A stretch of 29,418 nt of DNA from UBA970 sp049419605 (GCA_049419605.1 JBMSKF010000013.1:1-29418), one strand, 5' to 3'; counted from the first letter of the stretch, positions 14,661 through 22,539 are shown. Program-made: numbers and translations. The notes: generated by a model not told the origin, from the letters alone.

Positions 14661-14694
14661 AAAAGAACTGGTTTCCCCCACCCAGTTCTTTTTT
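14661..14694 (+). terminator. Intrinsic terminator after the channel gene
   Basis: AAAAGAACTGG (14661-14671) pairs with CCAGTTCTTTT, separated by a C-rich loop and followed by a T run. It closes the oxidoreductase-channel operon. Confidence 0.88.
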
Positions 14695-14714
14695 CGATTT
14701 AGTTCGTAAACAAA

Positions 14715-15371
14715 TTATTTTTTCTTTTTTTCTTTGGCGTCTTCGTTGCCTTCGATATCTAAGAGGGCATCTGCGAAGTTTTTGTCATCATTTCGATAAC
14801 GGAATAAGGCTTTTTCAACATTTTCAAATTGACTTCTCATACCGGCTTTTGAATAAACTACATTTGCCGTCCTCGATTCTTTAAATCCCATATGGCTAGC
14901 TGTTGCAAATGCATCAATATTAGCGCCAAGGAACATAAACTCCCAACCATATTTTTCTTGTTGCTGTTGGACTAAGCGTTTTAAAGTATGGGAGTCAAAT
15001 TCTCTAGAGGCATTTTCCTGGCCATCTGTGGTGATCACAAAAACAGTTTTTTCAGGAATGTTATCCTCACCCATTGCTTTATAAACACTAATAATCTTTC
15101 TAATACCTCGACCCACTGCATCGACCAATGCAGTGGAACCTCTTACGTAATACTCTTTGGTGCTTAAAGCTGGAATTGCTTTGATGTCACGACGGTGATA
15201 GACCACTTCAAATTGATCATCAAATAAAACCAAACTCACTAGCACATCGCCTTGGTATTCCTTTTGCTTTTCAATAAGGGAATTGAAACCACCAATGGTG
15301 TCCGCTTCTAACCCACGCATACTGCCACTTCTATCGAGAATAAATACGTATTCAATCAGTCCTTTTTTCAT
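14715..15371 (-). CDS. von Willebrand factor type A domain protein
   Basis: From the second ATG (15371) the product has 218 residues and is almost entirely one cytoplasmic VWA domain. The metal-ion-dependent adhesion site is complete: DRSGSM near residues 13-18, the Thr in RGSTALVDA, and the Asp in ITTDGQEN. The C-terminus is a charged Lys-rich tail. There is no signal peptide or transmembrane segment. Free-standing VWA proteins of this kind often work with a partner such as a MoxR-type ATPase, but no such gene lies here, and it stands alone between two terminators. The upstream ATG at 15374 is only 2 nt from the AAGGAA ribosome binding site, so the second ATG is preferred. Confidence 0.85.
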   Translation of the reverse strand: MKKGLIEYVFILDRSGSMRGLEADTIGGFNSLIEKQKEYQGDVLVSLVLFDDQFEVVYHRRDIKAIPALSTKEYYVRGSTALVDAVGRGIRKIISVYKAMGEDNIPEKTVFVITTDGQENASREFDSHTLKRLVQQQQEKYGWEFMFLGANIDAFATASHMGFKESRTANVVYSKAGMRSQFENVEKALFRYRNDDKNFADALLDIEGNEDAKEKKKK

Positions 15372-15413
15372 CATACTTCCTTCTTTCTAAAGGTAGTTTA
15401 CAGGTTGAAAGAC

Positions 15414-15440
15414 GAAAAATTGTCAACGGTCAATTGACAT
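15414..15440 (-). terminator. Probable terminator of the csoR2-cotH operon
   Basis: On the minus strand TGTCAA pairs with TTGACA across a 7-nt loop, followed by ATTTTT. The 6-bp stem is weak. The distal TTGACA could also serve as a -35 for the VWA gene. Confidence 0.45.
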
Positions 15441-15457
15441 TTGATTCATTGAAAATA

Positions 15458-16915
15458 TTAATTAACGGCAGTAATTTTGTTGTGGTGTTGGATGAATAAT
15501 TGAATGTTTTGAAATTCAGAAGCTGATGCAATCGTAAAGGTATCACTAGCGTATAAAGTTGCTTTCGTATTAAACATGGTTTGATATTGCTCGATTGAGA
15601 AATGATCACTCGATAAAACGGTCTGTATTTGTTCAAGGTAGATTTCTTGATAGCCAGCAATACGTGGATAACGATTGGCTTGATTAACAAAACCATCTAG
15701 GATGGTGTACCAATACAATGGATTACGGATCGTTTGTTCGAAAGAATCTTTGATGGATAAGGCAGAATGAGTTGCCATTTTATCAGACAGATTTTCATCC
15801 CACGTGAGACCAAGACTCCAGTCCATATCATAGGGAATAAAGTAGGCTTGTTTCGAAACACCATGGAAATAAATATAAGTATTATTAGTGAGATTTCTCA
15901 TATCATCTGGATTACCTGAAAGATAACTAATTGCAGCGTATTTTAAAAATGCATCGACATCAAGAACACGATTCAATGTTGATCTTTGTATTTCAATATC
16001 TTGAATCGAATTTAAGGTATGCAGTGTTTTAATCAGTTGCATTAAATCGTGATGAGTTGAAGTTTGTTGGTTGGTTTTAAGGTCGTAAACGGGGTGATAA
16101 AATTCTTCAGTATTTTCAATCCCAACTTTTTCTCTTTTAAAGACATAATCTTGAAGATTAGCGTCGAAGGTTGCCATATCCTCAAGAAGAAGTTGATTCG
16201 ACCATAAGGCTTTATAGAGATCGCCTGTAGCAGCGGCACCTGAAAAGTTTCGTTCAATAAAAGTCTGATCGATTGCCTCATTGACAATGTAAATACCAAC
16301 ATCGTGGCCTTGGGATTCCGTCATTAAGCTTACTTTTGCCAAGGTGGCTGCAGGCGCTAATGCGCCTTCTGATTTAAATAATTGTGAGGCAAAGAGTTGA
16401 TTAACTAACGAAGGATCGTTGGAACGATTCCACTTGAGTTCTAAGGATTTCATTCCAAAAAGCCGTCTTTTTTGTCTTGATTCGTAAGCGGGCTCTCCAT
16501 TTTGCCATGACTTTTGCAATCCTAATGATTCATAAAAAGGTGCATCAAATGTTTGGTCAAAGGATAAACGAAAGTGAAATGGGTTTGTAAGCTTTCCTGT
16601 TTCATCTAGAAAAGGTCCTCGGGAAAAAATATTTCCTTTTTGTCGAATCCCTACTTCATCGATTTCATAAGTTTGATCATTCATCGTTAGGCGAAAGGAT
16701 ACGGGAAAATAATAGTCATTATAGGGACCATTTTTTTCTTGACCATAAGTCTGAATGAATCCCAAGGTTTCATCACTTAATGTCATTTCGATTCCGATAC
16801 GACTATTTAACGCCCAAAATTCATTAAAATCCCTATTTTGAATTGGGGGATTGGTGCCTTGGCAACTGAAAAGAATGATGACCCCTAGAGGTAATAAAAG
16901 GGTTGGTCTTTTCAT
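15458..16915 (-). CDS. CotH-kinase family lipoprotein
   Basis: This 485-residue protein starts with a lipoprotein signal peptide ending at the lipobox LFSC (Cys18). It then shows the CotH plan: VGIRQKGNIFSRG, an SLELKWNRSNDPSLVNQLFASQLF helix, APAATLAKVSLM, DVGIYIVNEAIDQTFIERNF, GDLYKALW, and the metal-binding YFIPYDMDWSLG. CotH proteins are secreted, Fam20C-related protein kinases, so this one should phosphorylate extracellular or surface proteins; activity of this copy is inferred. Its ATG overlaps the csoR2 stop by 4 nt (ATGA), so it is translationally coupled to a copper-type sensor, which is an unusual pairing. Confidence 0.88.
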   Translation of the reverse strand: MKRPTLLLPLGVIILFSCQGTNPPIQNRDFNEFWALNSRIGIEMTLSDETLGFIQTYGQEKNGPYNDYYFPVSFRLTMNDQTYEIDEVGIRQKGNIFSRGPFLDETGKLTNPFHFRLSFDQTFDAPFYESLGLQKSWQNGEPAYESRQKRRLFGMKSLELKWNRSNDPSLVNQLFASQLFKSEGALAPAATLAKVSLMTESQGHDVGIYIVNEAIDQTFIERNFSGAAATGDLYKALWSNQLLLEDMATFDANLQDYVFKREKVGIENTEEFYHPVYDLKTNQQTSTHHDLMQLIKTLHTLNSIQDIEIQRSTLNRVLDVDAFLKYAAISYLSGNPDDMRNLTNNTYIYFHGVSKQAYFIPYDMDWSLGLTWDENLSDKMATHSALSIKDSFEQTIRNPLYWYTILDGFVNQANRYPRIAGYQEIYLEQIQTVLSSDHFSIEQYQTMFNTKATLYASDTFTIASASEFQNIQLFIQHHNKITAVN

Positions 16916-17181
16916 TGTTGAATAAGATTCATTAAATCAGAAAGTTCTTTTAACTTTTCTTTAGGAGATTTATTTTCAATCGCCTCTTTAACACAGTGAT
17001 CCATATGATCACGCAGAATTAAATTATTAGCCTTCTTTAACAAAGCTTGTAAGGCTAGGACTTGTTTTGTGATATCCACACAGTAACGATGGTCATCATA
17101 CATACCCAAAATTGCCTTCAGTTGCCCTTCAGCAGTTCTGAGTAATTGTTTGACTTCCGATTCTGATTTTGGTTTTTTCAT
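16912..17181 (-). CDS. csoR: Copper-type CsoR-family repressor (CsoR2)
   Basis: This 89-residue DUF156 protein carries the exact Cu(I) ligand pattern of CsoR: C34 (RYCVDI), H59 and C63 (RDHMDHCVKEA), with spacings of 25 and 4 as in characterised CsoR proteins. The first helix LLRTAEGQLKAILGM contains the DNA-contacting residues. It should repress its operon in apo form and release DNA on binding Cu(I). An operator of CCCTC/GAGGG half sites lies between its -10 element and start codon. The right half of the operator (GAGGG on the minus strand) also serves as a ribosome binding site. The cotH gene follows with a 4-nt overlap. No copper ATPase or CopZ is in the window, unlike most csoR loci. Confidence 0.9.
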   Translation of the reverse strand: MKKPKSESEVKQLLRTAEGQLKAILGMYDDHRYCVDITKQVLALQALLKKANNLILRDHMDHCVKEAIENKSPKEKLKELSDLMNLIQQ

Positions 17182-17183
17182 GA

Positions 17184-17206
17184 TAGACCCTCTATGGGAG
17201 GGATAG
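17184..17206. promoter_or_regulatory. CsoR-type operator before csoR2
   Basis: CCCTC (17188-17192) and GAGGG (17198-17202) form an inverted repeat around TATGG. On the minus strand 17188-17205 reads TATCCCTCCCATAGAGGG, matching the site before the FMN reductase at 15 of 18 positions. It lies at or just after the expected transcription start. Confidence 0.7.
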
Positions 17207-17210
17207 TTTC

Positions 17211-17219
17211 ATTTTAGCA
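17211..17219 (-). promoter_or_regulatory. Extended -10 element of csoR2-cotH operon
   Basis: On the minus strand TGCTAAAAT (TGn plus TAAAAT, 17211-17219) lies 29 nt before the csoR2 ATG, directly upstream of the operator. Confidence 0.55.
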
Positions 17220-17226
17220 TGTTTAA

Positions 17227-17898
17227 TTAGGAGTGTTTAATTCGTATGGCCCAACTAGGATCACGGAAACTAACATCACTTCGATATCCATTAACTAAAG
17301 CATAACTCACTAAAGTGGGCCAATACTTTTCATCCTTAAATTTTAACCGTAAATCTTTCATTGTAAACTCACCTTTCTTCTCCAAATTAAATTCTAACCA
17401 TTCAATCACTTGGGGAAAATGTTGAATTTGACCGCTTGCAACATAACGAAAATCGCGATAATTGCCATCAAGCATCGCGCATCCATATTGCATTTTTTTA
17501 CAGTATGTTAACATCGTTTGATATTTTTCAATGACATCGACACAGATAAAATCTAGAATGTGTTTAATTTCTAACATTAACACTGTGCCATCTTGTAATT
17601 GGGCTAAAACATCGGGGTAAAAGCGTTTACCCGAAGGGGTTATGAGTTCAACTACTTGGGTTTTAATTGTGGTCGCTTCAAGGATTTTAAGAATTCGATA
17701 TATTTCCCTTTTTTCTCGTTTCGATTCATAAGCAATTTTTCCACTCTTTTGATGACGAATGGTGCCTTTGCGTTTTCCTCCCACCGTTCTTAAAGGAGTA
17801 AGGCCATCAAGATGCTGAAGATCATATAGTTTGATTCCTCCGGGAAAATCAAAGCGGTTAAAATAGTTTTCCACGGTATCTTTTTTGATTTGTTTCAT
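17227..17898 (-). CDS. PD-(D/E)XK nuclease-like protein (TnsA-type fold)
   Basis: From the ATG at 17898 this is a 223-residue protein. The centre shows a restriction-endonuclease-like core: an acidic helix end in YESKREKREIYRILKILE, then QVVELITPSGKRFYPDVLAQL and TVLMLEIKHI, giving the order E...PD...ExK of PD-(D/E)XK nucleases, most like the TnsA/VRR-type layout. The C-terminal part (about 150-223) may be a helical DNA-binding region. I see no transposon genes, inverted ends or restriction-modification partner. A TACACT -10 element ends 6 nt before the ATG with TTGCCG 18 bp upstream; an alternative TTG start at 17934 would overlap this promoter. It is divergent from rmuC. Family assignment is by motif only. 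Confidence 0.65.
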   Translation of the reverse strand: MKQIKKDTVENYFNRFDFPGGIKLYDLQHLDGLTPLRTVGGKRKGTIRHQKSGKIAYESKREKREIYRILKILEATTIKTQVVELITPSGKRFYPDVLAQLQDGTVLMLEIKHILDFICVDVIEKYQTMLTYCKKMQYGCAMLDGNYRDFRYVASGQIQHFPQVIEWLEFNLEKKGEFTMKDLRLKFKDEKYWPTLVSYALVNGYRSDVSFRDPSWAIRIKHS

Positions 17899-17904
17899 GT
17901 TTAT

Positions 17905-17910
17905 AGTGTA
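17905..17910 (-). promoter_or_regulatory. -10 element giving a leaderless nuclease mRNA
   Basis: TACACT on the minus strand ends 6 nt before the ATG at 17898, with TTGCCG 18 bp upstream. Confidence 0.4.
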
Positions 17911-17955
17911 TGCGATAAATCCTAATCTCGGCAAGAAACAGTAAAAGAATTAGGC

Positions 17956-17961
17956 TATAAT
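17956..17961 (+). promoter_or_regulatory. -10 element of rmuC
   Basis: TATAAT lies 21 nt before the rmuC ATG. A short leader would carry the Shine-Dalgarno AGGGAG. Confidence 0.55.
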
Positions 17962-17982
17962 TGTCTATAAGACAGGGAGACT

Positions 17983-19242
17983 ATGGAAACCATTATCATC
18001 ACTTTATTAAGTATTTTGATTGCGCTTTCGATTGTATTAATCGTAATTCTTTTTCTTCGCACGAATAAGTCAACCAGTCATCTTAACAAGAACGATTTAC
18101 AAATTACCACCGATCAAATTGATAAAACCATCAAACAATCCAATCAATCAGTGAATGATGTGTTGATGATGATGCAAAGACAAGTCGGTCAAGGACAAAT
18201 GGACGCACTGCAACAACAAACGCTTTTAAGGCAAGAACTCACTAAACAAATTGAAACCCTTACGATAACTAACGAACAAAAATTGGAATTGGTTCGCCAA
18301 ACCACTACACAAATGTTGGAAAAACTTCAGAAAGACAATGCAGAAAAATTAGAAAAAATGAGAGAAACGGTTGATGAAAAACTCAACAAGACGTTAGAAG
18401 AGCGATTGACCCAAAAATTCCAGTTAATAAGTTCGCAATTTGAAACTGTACAAAAGGGTTTTGGAGAAATGCAGGGTTTAGTTTCTGGTGTTGACGAATT
18501 AAAACGCGCCTTAAGTAATGTCAAAACACGTGGCATCATGGGAGAAATTCAATTAGGAAGAATCCTGGAAGAAATCCTTTCACCCGATATGTATTTAAAG
18601 GAAACACCAACAAGACCAGGTTCAGCAGATCGTGTAGAATATGCTGTTCGCTTACCTGGTGATGGCAATCGTTCAATTTTTTTACCGATTGATTCAAAAT
18701 TTCCTCTAGAAGATTATTATGTGGTTCTAACTGCATACGACACGAATGATAGTAAACAAGTTGAAGGAGCTTTGAAGACCTTAGAAACCAAAATTGAAAG
18801 GTTTGCTGCCGATATCGCTTCTAAGTATATTGAGGTTCCATATACGACGAATTTTGCTGTGTTATTCTTACCAATTGAAGGGTTGTATGCAGAAGCCATT
18901 CGTCGTGGCTTAATTGAGAAATTACAAACGAAATATGGTGTTGTTCTTGCGGGTCCGACCACCATGTCTGCTTTGCTAAATTCATTACAAATTGGTTTTA
19001 AAACTTTAGCTATTCAAAAGAAATCACAAGAAGTATGGCATGTGCTTGCGAATGCTAAAAATGAATTCGATAAGTTCGCAGAAGTTCTCGCAAAAGCCCA
19101 AGAAAAAATTCAATCTGCTGGCAGTGAACTTGATCGTTTAATTGGCACGAGAACTCGTATGATTCAATCTAAGCTTAAGAATTTAGAATCCTTAGGAGAA
19201 TCATTAAAAGTAGAAGAAACTAAAGTAGACGAAGAAGAATAA
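17983..19242 (+). CDS. rmuC: RmuC family DNA recombination protein
   Basis: This 419-residue protein has an N-terminal membrane anchor (about 3-26), a long coiled coil rich in Gln/Glu/Lys (about 35-165) and the RmuC nuclease-like core: TRGIMGEIQLGRILEEILSP, GSADRVEYAVRLPG, FLPIDSKFPLEDYY, and later LPIEGLYAEAIRRG and GPTTMSALLNSLQIGF. RmuC is linked to limiting inverted-repeat recombination and has been proposed to be a nuclease of the PD-(D/E)XK class. A C-terminal coiled coil and an acidic tail complete it. A Shine-Dalgarno AGGGAG precedes the ATG. It is followed by the HEPN-motif gene after 37 nt but that gene has its own promoter. Confidence 0.93.
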   Translation: METIIITLLSILIALSIVLIVILFLRTNKSTSHLNKNDLQITTDQIDKTIKQSNQSVNDVLMMMQRQVGQGQMDALQQQTLLRQELTKQIETLTITNEQKLELVRQTTTQMLEKLQKDNAEKLEKMRETVDEKLNKTLEERLTQKFQLISSQFETVQKGFGEMQGLVSGVDELKRALSNVKTRGIMGEIQLGRILEEILSPDMYLKETPTRPGSADRVEYAVRLPGDGNRSIFLPIDSKFPLEDYYVVLTAYDTNDSKQVEGALKTLETKIERFAADIASKYIEVPYTTNFAVLFLPIEGLYAEAIRRGLIEKLQTKYGVVLAGPTTMSALLNSLQIGFKTLAIQKKSQEVWHVLANAKNEFDKFAEVLAKAQEKIQSAGSELDRLIGTRTRMIQSKLKNLESLGESLKVEETKVDEEE

Positions 19243-19264
19243 ATAGTGTCTCGTCTCCTTCATT

Positions 19265-19273
19265 TGTTAAAAT
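19265..19273 (+). promoter_or_regulatory. Extended -10 element giving a leaderless mRNA
   Basis: TGTTAAAAT (TGn plus TAAAAT) ends 6 nt before the ATG at 19280. The intervening AGGGGT touches the start codon and is too close to act as a ribosome binding site. Confidence 0.55.
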
Positions 19274-19279
19274 AGGGGT

Positions 19280-20653
19280 ATGAAAGCTTCAACCCAAAGT
19301 TTATTTAATGATGTTTTAACGCATTCATATGCCAATATTGCGACATTACCTTTAGATAGTTCAGATCGTACGGCTATGCATCTAATTTATGTTCTTGCCG
19401 ATCAATATTTAGTCATTCACCCTTTAGTGAAGTCAACAGAAATTAAGTTCTACGTCAACGATGAGATAAAAACCTTTTACGCAGTTCGTCAGTGGCAAAA
19501 AGATCACGACTCTATCTTATTTTTACTCTTGTTAGCGTTAGGTAGCAAACCGTATGACGCGGTGACAAAATACAATTTTCATCGCTTTAAGATTTACTTT
19601 CCTAATGCGTTTACAGAAGCACAATTAACGCACCCTAAAATCATTGAATTACTCAACCGAATTCCCGATAACAAACAACAATATCCGTTTTTAGATTTAA
19701 TGAAAGGGATTTGGTTCACCTTACTCAAAGATTATCCCAAAGCAAAGAGTCATCTAAAAAATGTAGTTCATCCTGAACGAAAGAAATTAGCCCTTTATTA
19801 TCAGGCAATCATTGATTTAGCCCAAGGTAACTTTAGTGATTTAAAAACTAAATTAATCGAGTTAAAAAAACAACCATTAAAAATTGATATCCAATCATTT
19901 ATCGACCAAGCAGAAAAGACCATGCATGACTTTGATCACTTAGATTTTTTCCAAGACATTAAAACGATATATGATGCTGATAAAATCGAAGCTTATATTG
20001 AAAAAGTGTTTGATTTATCTATTTGGAAAAAGGCAGATTCAAAAACAAAAACCATGGTGAAAAATGCGTTTTATCTTACTTCACGCATGTCACGATTACT
20101 CGACGGAGGAACGATTCAGGATTATTCTTCATTTGCCTTACCATTCGTAAAAGCCTATGAACATGAATGTTATAAATTGTTTTTTAGGGACTTTATTAAA
20201 TACTTAATTAAAGAGGGGGTTTCTCCTGCTTCCTCCATTCCACCTCACTCTAAAAAAAGACGTTATATTTCCATCGTCGATTTTGACCAAGAACCCCTTC
20301 AATACCAAGCACTCATTCCTGAAAACTTTTCAATTGGAACCATTCCTTTTATCCTTGATATCAGTCACAAACTCGCTAAAGAAGAACAAGATCATATTGA
20401 CCCAACGGGGCTTGCCATCGCGCCTCACTTTGAAGCGTATTGGAATAAGCGCACCGCTTCGTTACCGTTGAATGGTCAAGGTAAAGGAAAATTGATTGCG
20501 ATTGCCCAACATGCCTTCATCATTTCAAAGTTGAGAAATAAAATTACGCATGCTGAAACGCTTACGCTTGATGAATTTAAAGAAATCGTTTCACTTGTGC
20601 TAGAAAATCGTCAACTTCAAGAATTGATGATGATTAACGGAGGATCAAATTAA
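19280..20653 (+). CDS. HEPN-motif protein of unknown function
   Basis: I do not recognise this 457-residue protein as a whole. It is cytoplasmic and mainly helical. Residues about 80-215 look like tandem helical hairpins (LLLLALGSKPYDAVTKYNFHRFKIYF, FLDLMKGIWFTLLKDYPKAKSHL, LALYYQAIIDLAQGNFSDLKTKL), as in TPR-like solenoids. The C-terminal third includes FALPFVKAYEHECYKLFFRDFIKYL, and then LRNKITHAE, an R-x4-H motif (R419, H424) in the context expected of a HEPN domain, the RNase fold of many defence and toxin systems. An extended -10 ends 6 nt before the ATG. It precedes a NYN-domain gene by 40 nt. A TPR-HEPN ribonuclease or RNA-binding protein is my reading; activity is unproven. Confidence 0.6.
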   Translation: MKASTQSLFNDVLTHSYANIATLPLDSSDRTAMHLIYVLADQYLVIHPLVKSTEIKFYVNDEIKTFYAVRQWQKDHDSILFLLLLALGSKPYDAVTKYNFHRFKIYFPNAFTEAQLTHPKIIELLNRIPDNKQQYPFLDLMKGIWFTLLKDYPKAKSHLKNVVHPERKKLALYYQAIIDLAQGNFSDLKTKLIELKKQPLKIDIQSFIDQAEKTMHDFDHLDFFQDIKTIYDADKIEAYIEKVFDLSIWKKADSKTKTMVKNAFYLTSRMSRLLDGGTIQDYSSFALPFVKAYEHECYKLFFRDFIKYLIKEGVSPASSIPPHSKKRRYISIVDFDQEPLQYQALIPENFSIGTIPFILDISHKLAKEEQDHIDPTGLAIAPHFEAYWNKRTASLPLNGQGKGKLIAIAQHAFIISKLRNKITHAETLTLDEFKEIVSLVLENRQLQELMMINGGSN

Positions 20654-20676
20654 GTAAAGCGTCTTGATGATGCCTT

Positions 20677-20685
20677 TGCTACAAT
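20677..20685 (+). promoter_or_regulatory. Extended -10 element giving a leaderless mRNA
   Basis: TGCTACAAT (TGn plus TACAAT) ends 8 nt before the ATG at 20694. Confidence 0.5.
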
Positions 20686-20693
20686 ACACTTAT

Positions 20694-21398
20694 ATGGAAA
20701 CACGAAAAAAAATTGCCTTACTCATTGATTACGATAACTTCAATCAAGAAAAATACTTCCCCATTCTATTTGAAGCCTTAAATGACATTGGGGATGTCAT
20801 TATTAAATACGCTTTTTACTCAAATTTTAACGATGCAACGATTAAAAATAAGTTTATTAAATTTGGTATTGAACCCCGAGCCCAGATTGCTTATTCTTCA
20901 GGAAAGAACGCGGTTGATATTGGCATGACCATCGAAGCGATGGAACTGCTTAACCAAGATTATATTGATTGTGTTTGTCTCGCCACGAATGACTCTGACT
21001 TTACCCCTTTAATTAAAACCATTCAAAAACATAATCGCTTTGTCGTAGGTGCCGGTGATAATAAAGCCTCTGAAAACTTTAAAGATGCGTGTAACACCTT
21101 TATCTCTGTTGAAAAAATTGCATCTAATCAAAATGCCACATCCAAAGGTTTAATATTAAATGATCTCATTGCCGTCGTGGACAAGATCATCGACGATTTA
21201 ACCGATGGGGATGAGTTTGCAGATTTTGCTTCTGTGATGCATGGGTTAAGAGTACAAATGAAAGACTTTAATCCAAAAAATTATGGAGCCTCTAAACAAA
21301 AACCCATTTCCTTCTTTCAAAACGAATTAAAGAATTATTACGAAATGTCAAAACAAGGCACCACACAATTGATCCGTTTGAAAAAGCGCACTAAATAA
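20694..21398 (+). CDS. NYN-domain protein with C-terminal LOTUS/OST-HTH-like domain
   Basis: From the ATG at 20694 this is a 234-residue protein. Residues 1-145 form a NYN (LabA/DUF88, PIN-like) domain: LLIDYDNF supplies the first acidic residues, NAVDIGMTIEAMELL the second and LATNDSDFTPLI the third, so the metal-dependent RNase site appears intact. Residues about 150-225 (LNDLIAVVDKIIDDLTDGDEFADF and VQMKDFNPKNYGASKQKPISFFQNE) resemble the OST-HTH/LOTUS RNA-binding domain often fused to NYN. An ORF start 10 residues upstream is possible but the extended -10 at 20677-20685 excludes it. It follows the HEPN-motif gene and ends overlapping the convergent DUF3810 gene by 8 bp. RNA cleavage is the likely role; target unknown. 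Confidence 0.85.
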   Translation: METRKKIALLIDYDNFNQEKYFPILFEALNDIGDVIIKYAFYSNFNDATIKNKFIKFGIEPRAQIAYSSGKNAVDIGMTIEAMELLNQDYIDCVCLATNDSDFTPLIKTIQKHNRFVVGAGDNKASENFKDACNTFISVEKIASNQNATSKGLILNDLIAVVDKIIDDLTDGDEFADFASVMHGLRVQMKDFNPKNYGASKQKPISFFQNELKNYYEMSKQGTTQLIRLKKRTK

Positions 21399-22527
21399 AA
21401 TAAAAATATAGAAATAGTTTTTGGTAAGGAGAGAATTCACGAATCACTTCAATCGTGTTTTCTCCATCTTCAATGGTAATCACGTCTGGCACATCTACAT
21501 AACTTGAGACTCCTTCATTACCAAAGATTTTCAAATAAGTATCATTGACCCAAGTGGCAATGTCATCTAATAAGTCATACTGAGACCAGTATAAGTTTTG
21601 ATATTGATAATCCTTACGGATATCGATGGATAGGGATTGATACATCAATCCATAAGCATCTGAATCCCCGATATATCGTAATAAATTCATTAATGCATAG
21701 AATGAATTAAACATGCCTGAATAACGAACATAAGGGTTTGGACTAGATAAGCAAACATATAACGCGACGAGATTTGCGTCTTCCTCCCGCATCACGCCTT
21801 TTGCATGTGCAAGTTCGTGGGCCATGGTAAAGGGTATTAAAGCATCGGGAATGAGTTGGTTAATAGTCGCTTCAGTTGTAGGGGCAAAGTGTAATCCCGT
21901 AATGTGAAACTCGCGATATAAAAACGAAGTCAGTAAGGGTTTTATGCTGGTGGTGTGTTGAGTGAAATACTGAGAATCAAGATTCGCTAAGGTAAATGCT
22001 TCTTGTATCAGTTGATTAAGTTCATTCCATGAATAGGGATTGATCACGGATCCTGAAGAATCAAAAGTTAAATCTTCAGTTAAGGAGTTGAAAGCATCCC
22101 GGTAATGACCGACAACTTCCGAATACTCTGTATAAGGAATTGAATCATTAAATTGTGGAACAGGAATTGGTAATCGTGAATAGGCTAAACCCGCAGTTCC
22201 AAGGTATAGATTCGTCATGACCAATAACCAAATGCTAAACTTTTGCAATGAATTTAAAGTTAACTTAAGGTTCTTTTGGATTGCAAATCGAATAGATTTT
22301 GCTATATTCACGAATAAAATTGATAGCCAAGCCCCAAAGGTGATTTCCACGAAGGAGAAAGGAAATGCAGCAAATATCCAAGCGAACAGGAGGTGATATC
22401 GTCTTGCGATTTGGGTGGTCCACCACTCTGATGCTTCTGGAAATCTACTTAGTACTATCAATATCAACGATAAAACCAATAAGAAGATGAATAAAATTGT
22501 TAATTTATTGATTTTTAATAACTTCAT
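21391..22527 (-). CDS. DUF3810 membrane zinc metalloprotease-like protein
   Basis: This 378-residue protein has an N-terminal transmembrane helix (about 8-27), two further hydrophobic segments (about 46-75 and 96-116) and then an extracellular domain. The domain contains MAHELAHAKG (HExxH, H237-E238-H241) followed by REEDANLVALYVC, whose acidic residues can supply the third zinc ligand, as in DUF3810. GLHFAPTTEATINQLIPDALIPFTMAHE is typical of that family. It should be a membrane-anchored zinc protease. TAAAAT lies 6 nt before the ATG with no Shine-Dalgarno. It is divergent from, and shares a very short promoter region with, the M6-type metalloprotease lipoprotein gene. Confidence 0.82.
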   Translation of the reverse strand: MKLLKINKLTILFIFLLVLSLILIVLSRFPEASEWWTTQIARRYHLLFAWIFAAFPFSFVEITFGAWLSILFVNIAKSIRFAIQKNLKLTLNSLQKFSIWLLVMTNLYLGTAGLAYSRLPIPVPQFNDSIPYTEYSEVVGHYRDAFNSLTEDLTFDSSGSVINPYSWNELNQLIQEAFTLANLDSQYFTQHTTSIKPLLTSFLYREFHITGLHFAPTTEATINQLIPDALIPFTMAHELAHAKGVMREEDANLVALYVCLSSPNPYVRYSGMFNSFYALMNLLRYIGDSDAYGLMYQSLSIDIRKDYQYQNLYWSQYDLLDDIATWVNDTYLKIFGNEGVSSYVDVPDVITIEDGENTIEVIREFSPYQKLFLYFYFI

Positions 22528-22533
22528 ACTTAT

Positions 22534-22539
22534 ATTTTA
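22534..22539 (-). promoter_or_regulatory. -10 element giving a leaderless DUF3810 mRNA
   Basis: TAAAAT on the minus strand ends 6 nt before the ATG at 22527. Confidence 0.5.

Noticed and set aside
15430..15696. 88-codon frame on the minus strand at the end of cotH
   Set aside because: It is a shifted frame of the CotH gene, with no ribosome binding site of its own, and it runs through the probable terminator.
17227..17898. Tn7-like transposon, suggested by the TnsA-type nuclease
   Set aside because: No TnsB, TnsC or TniQ genes, no repeated end sequences and no target duplication are visible.
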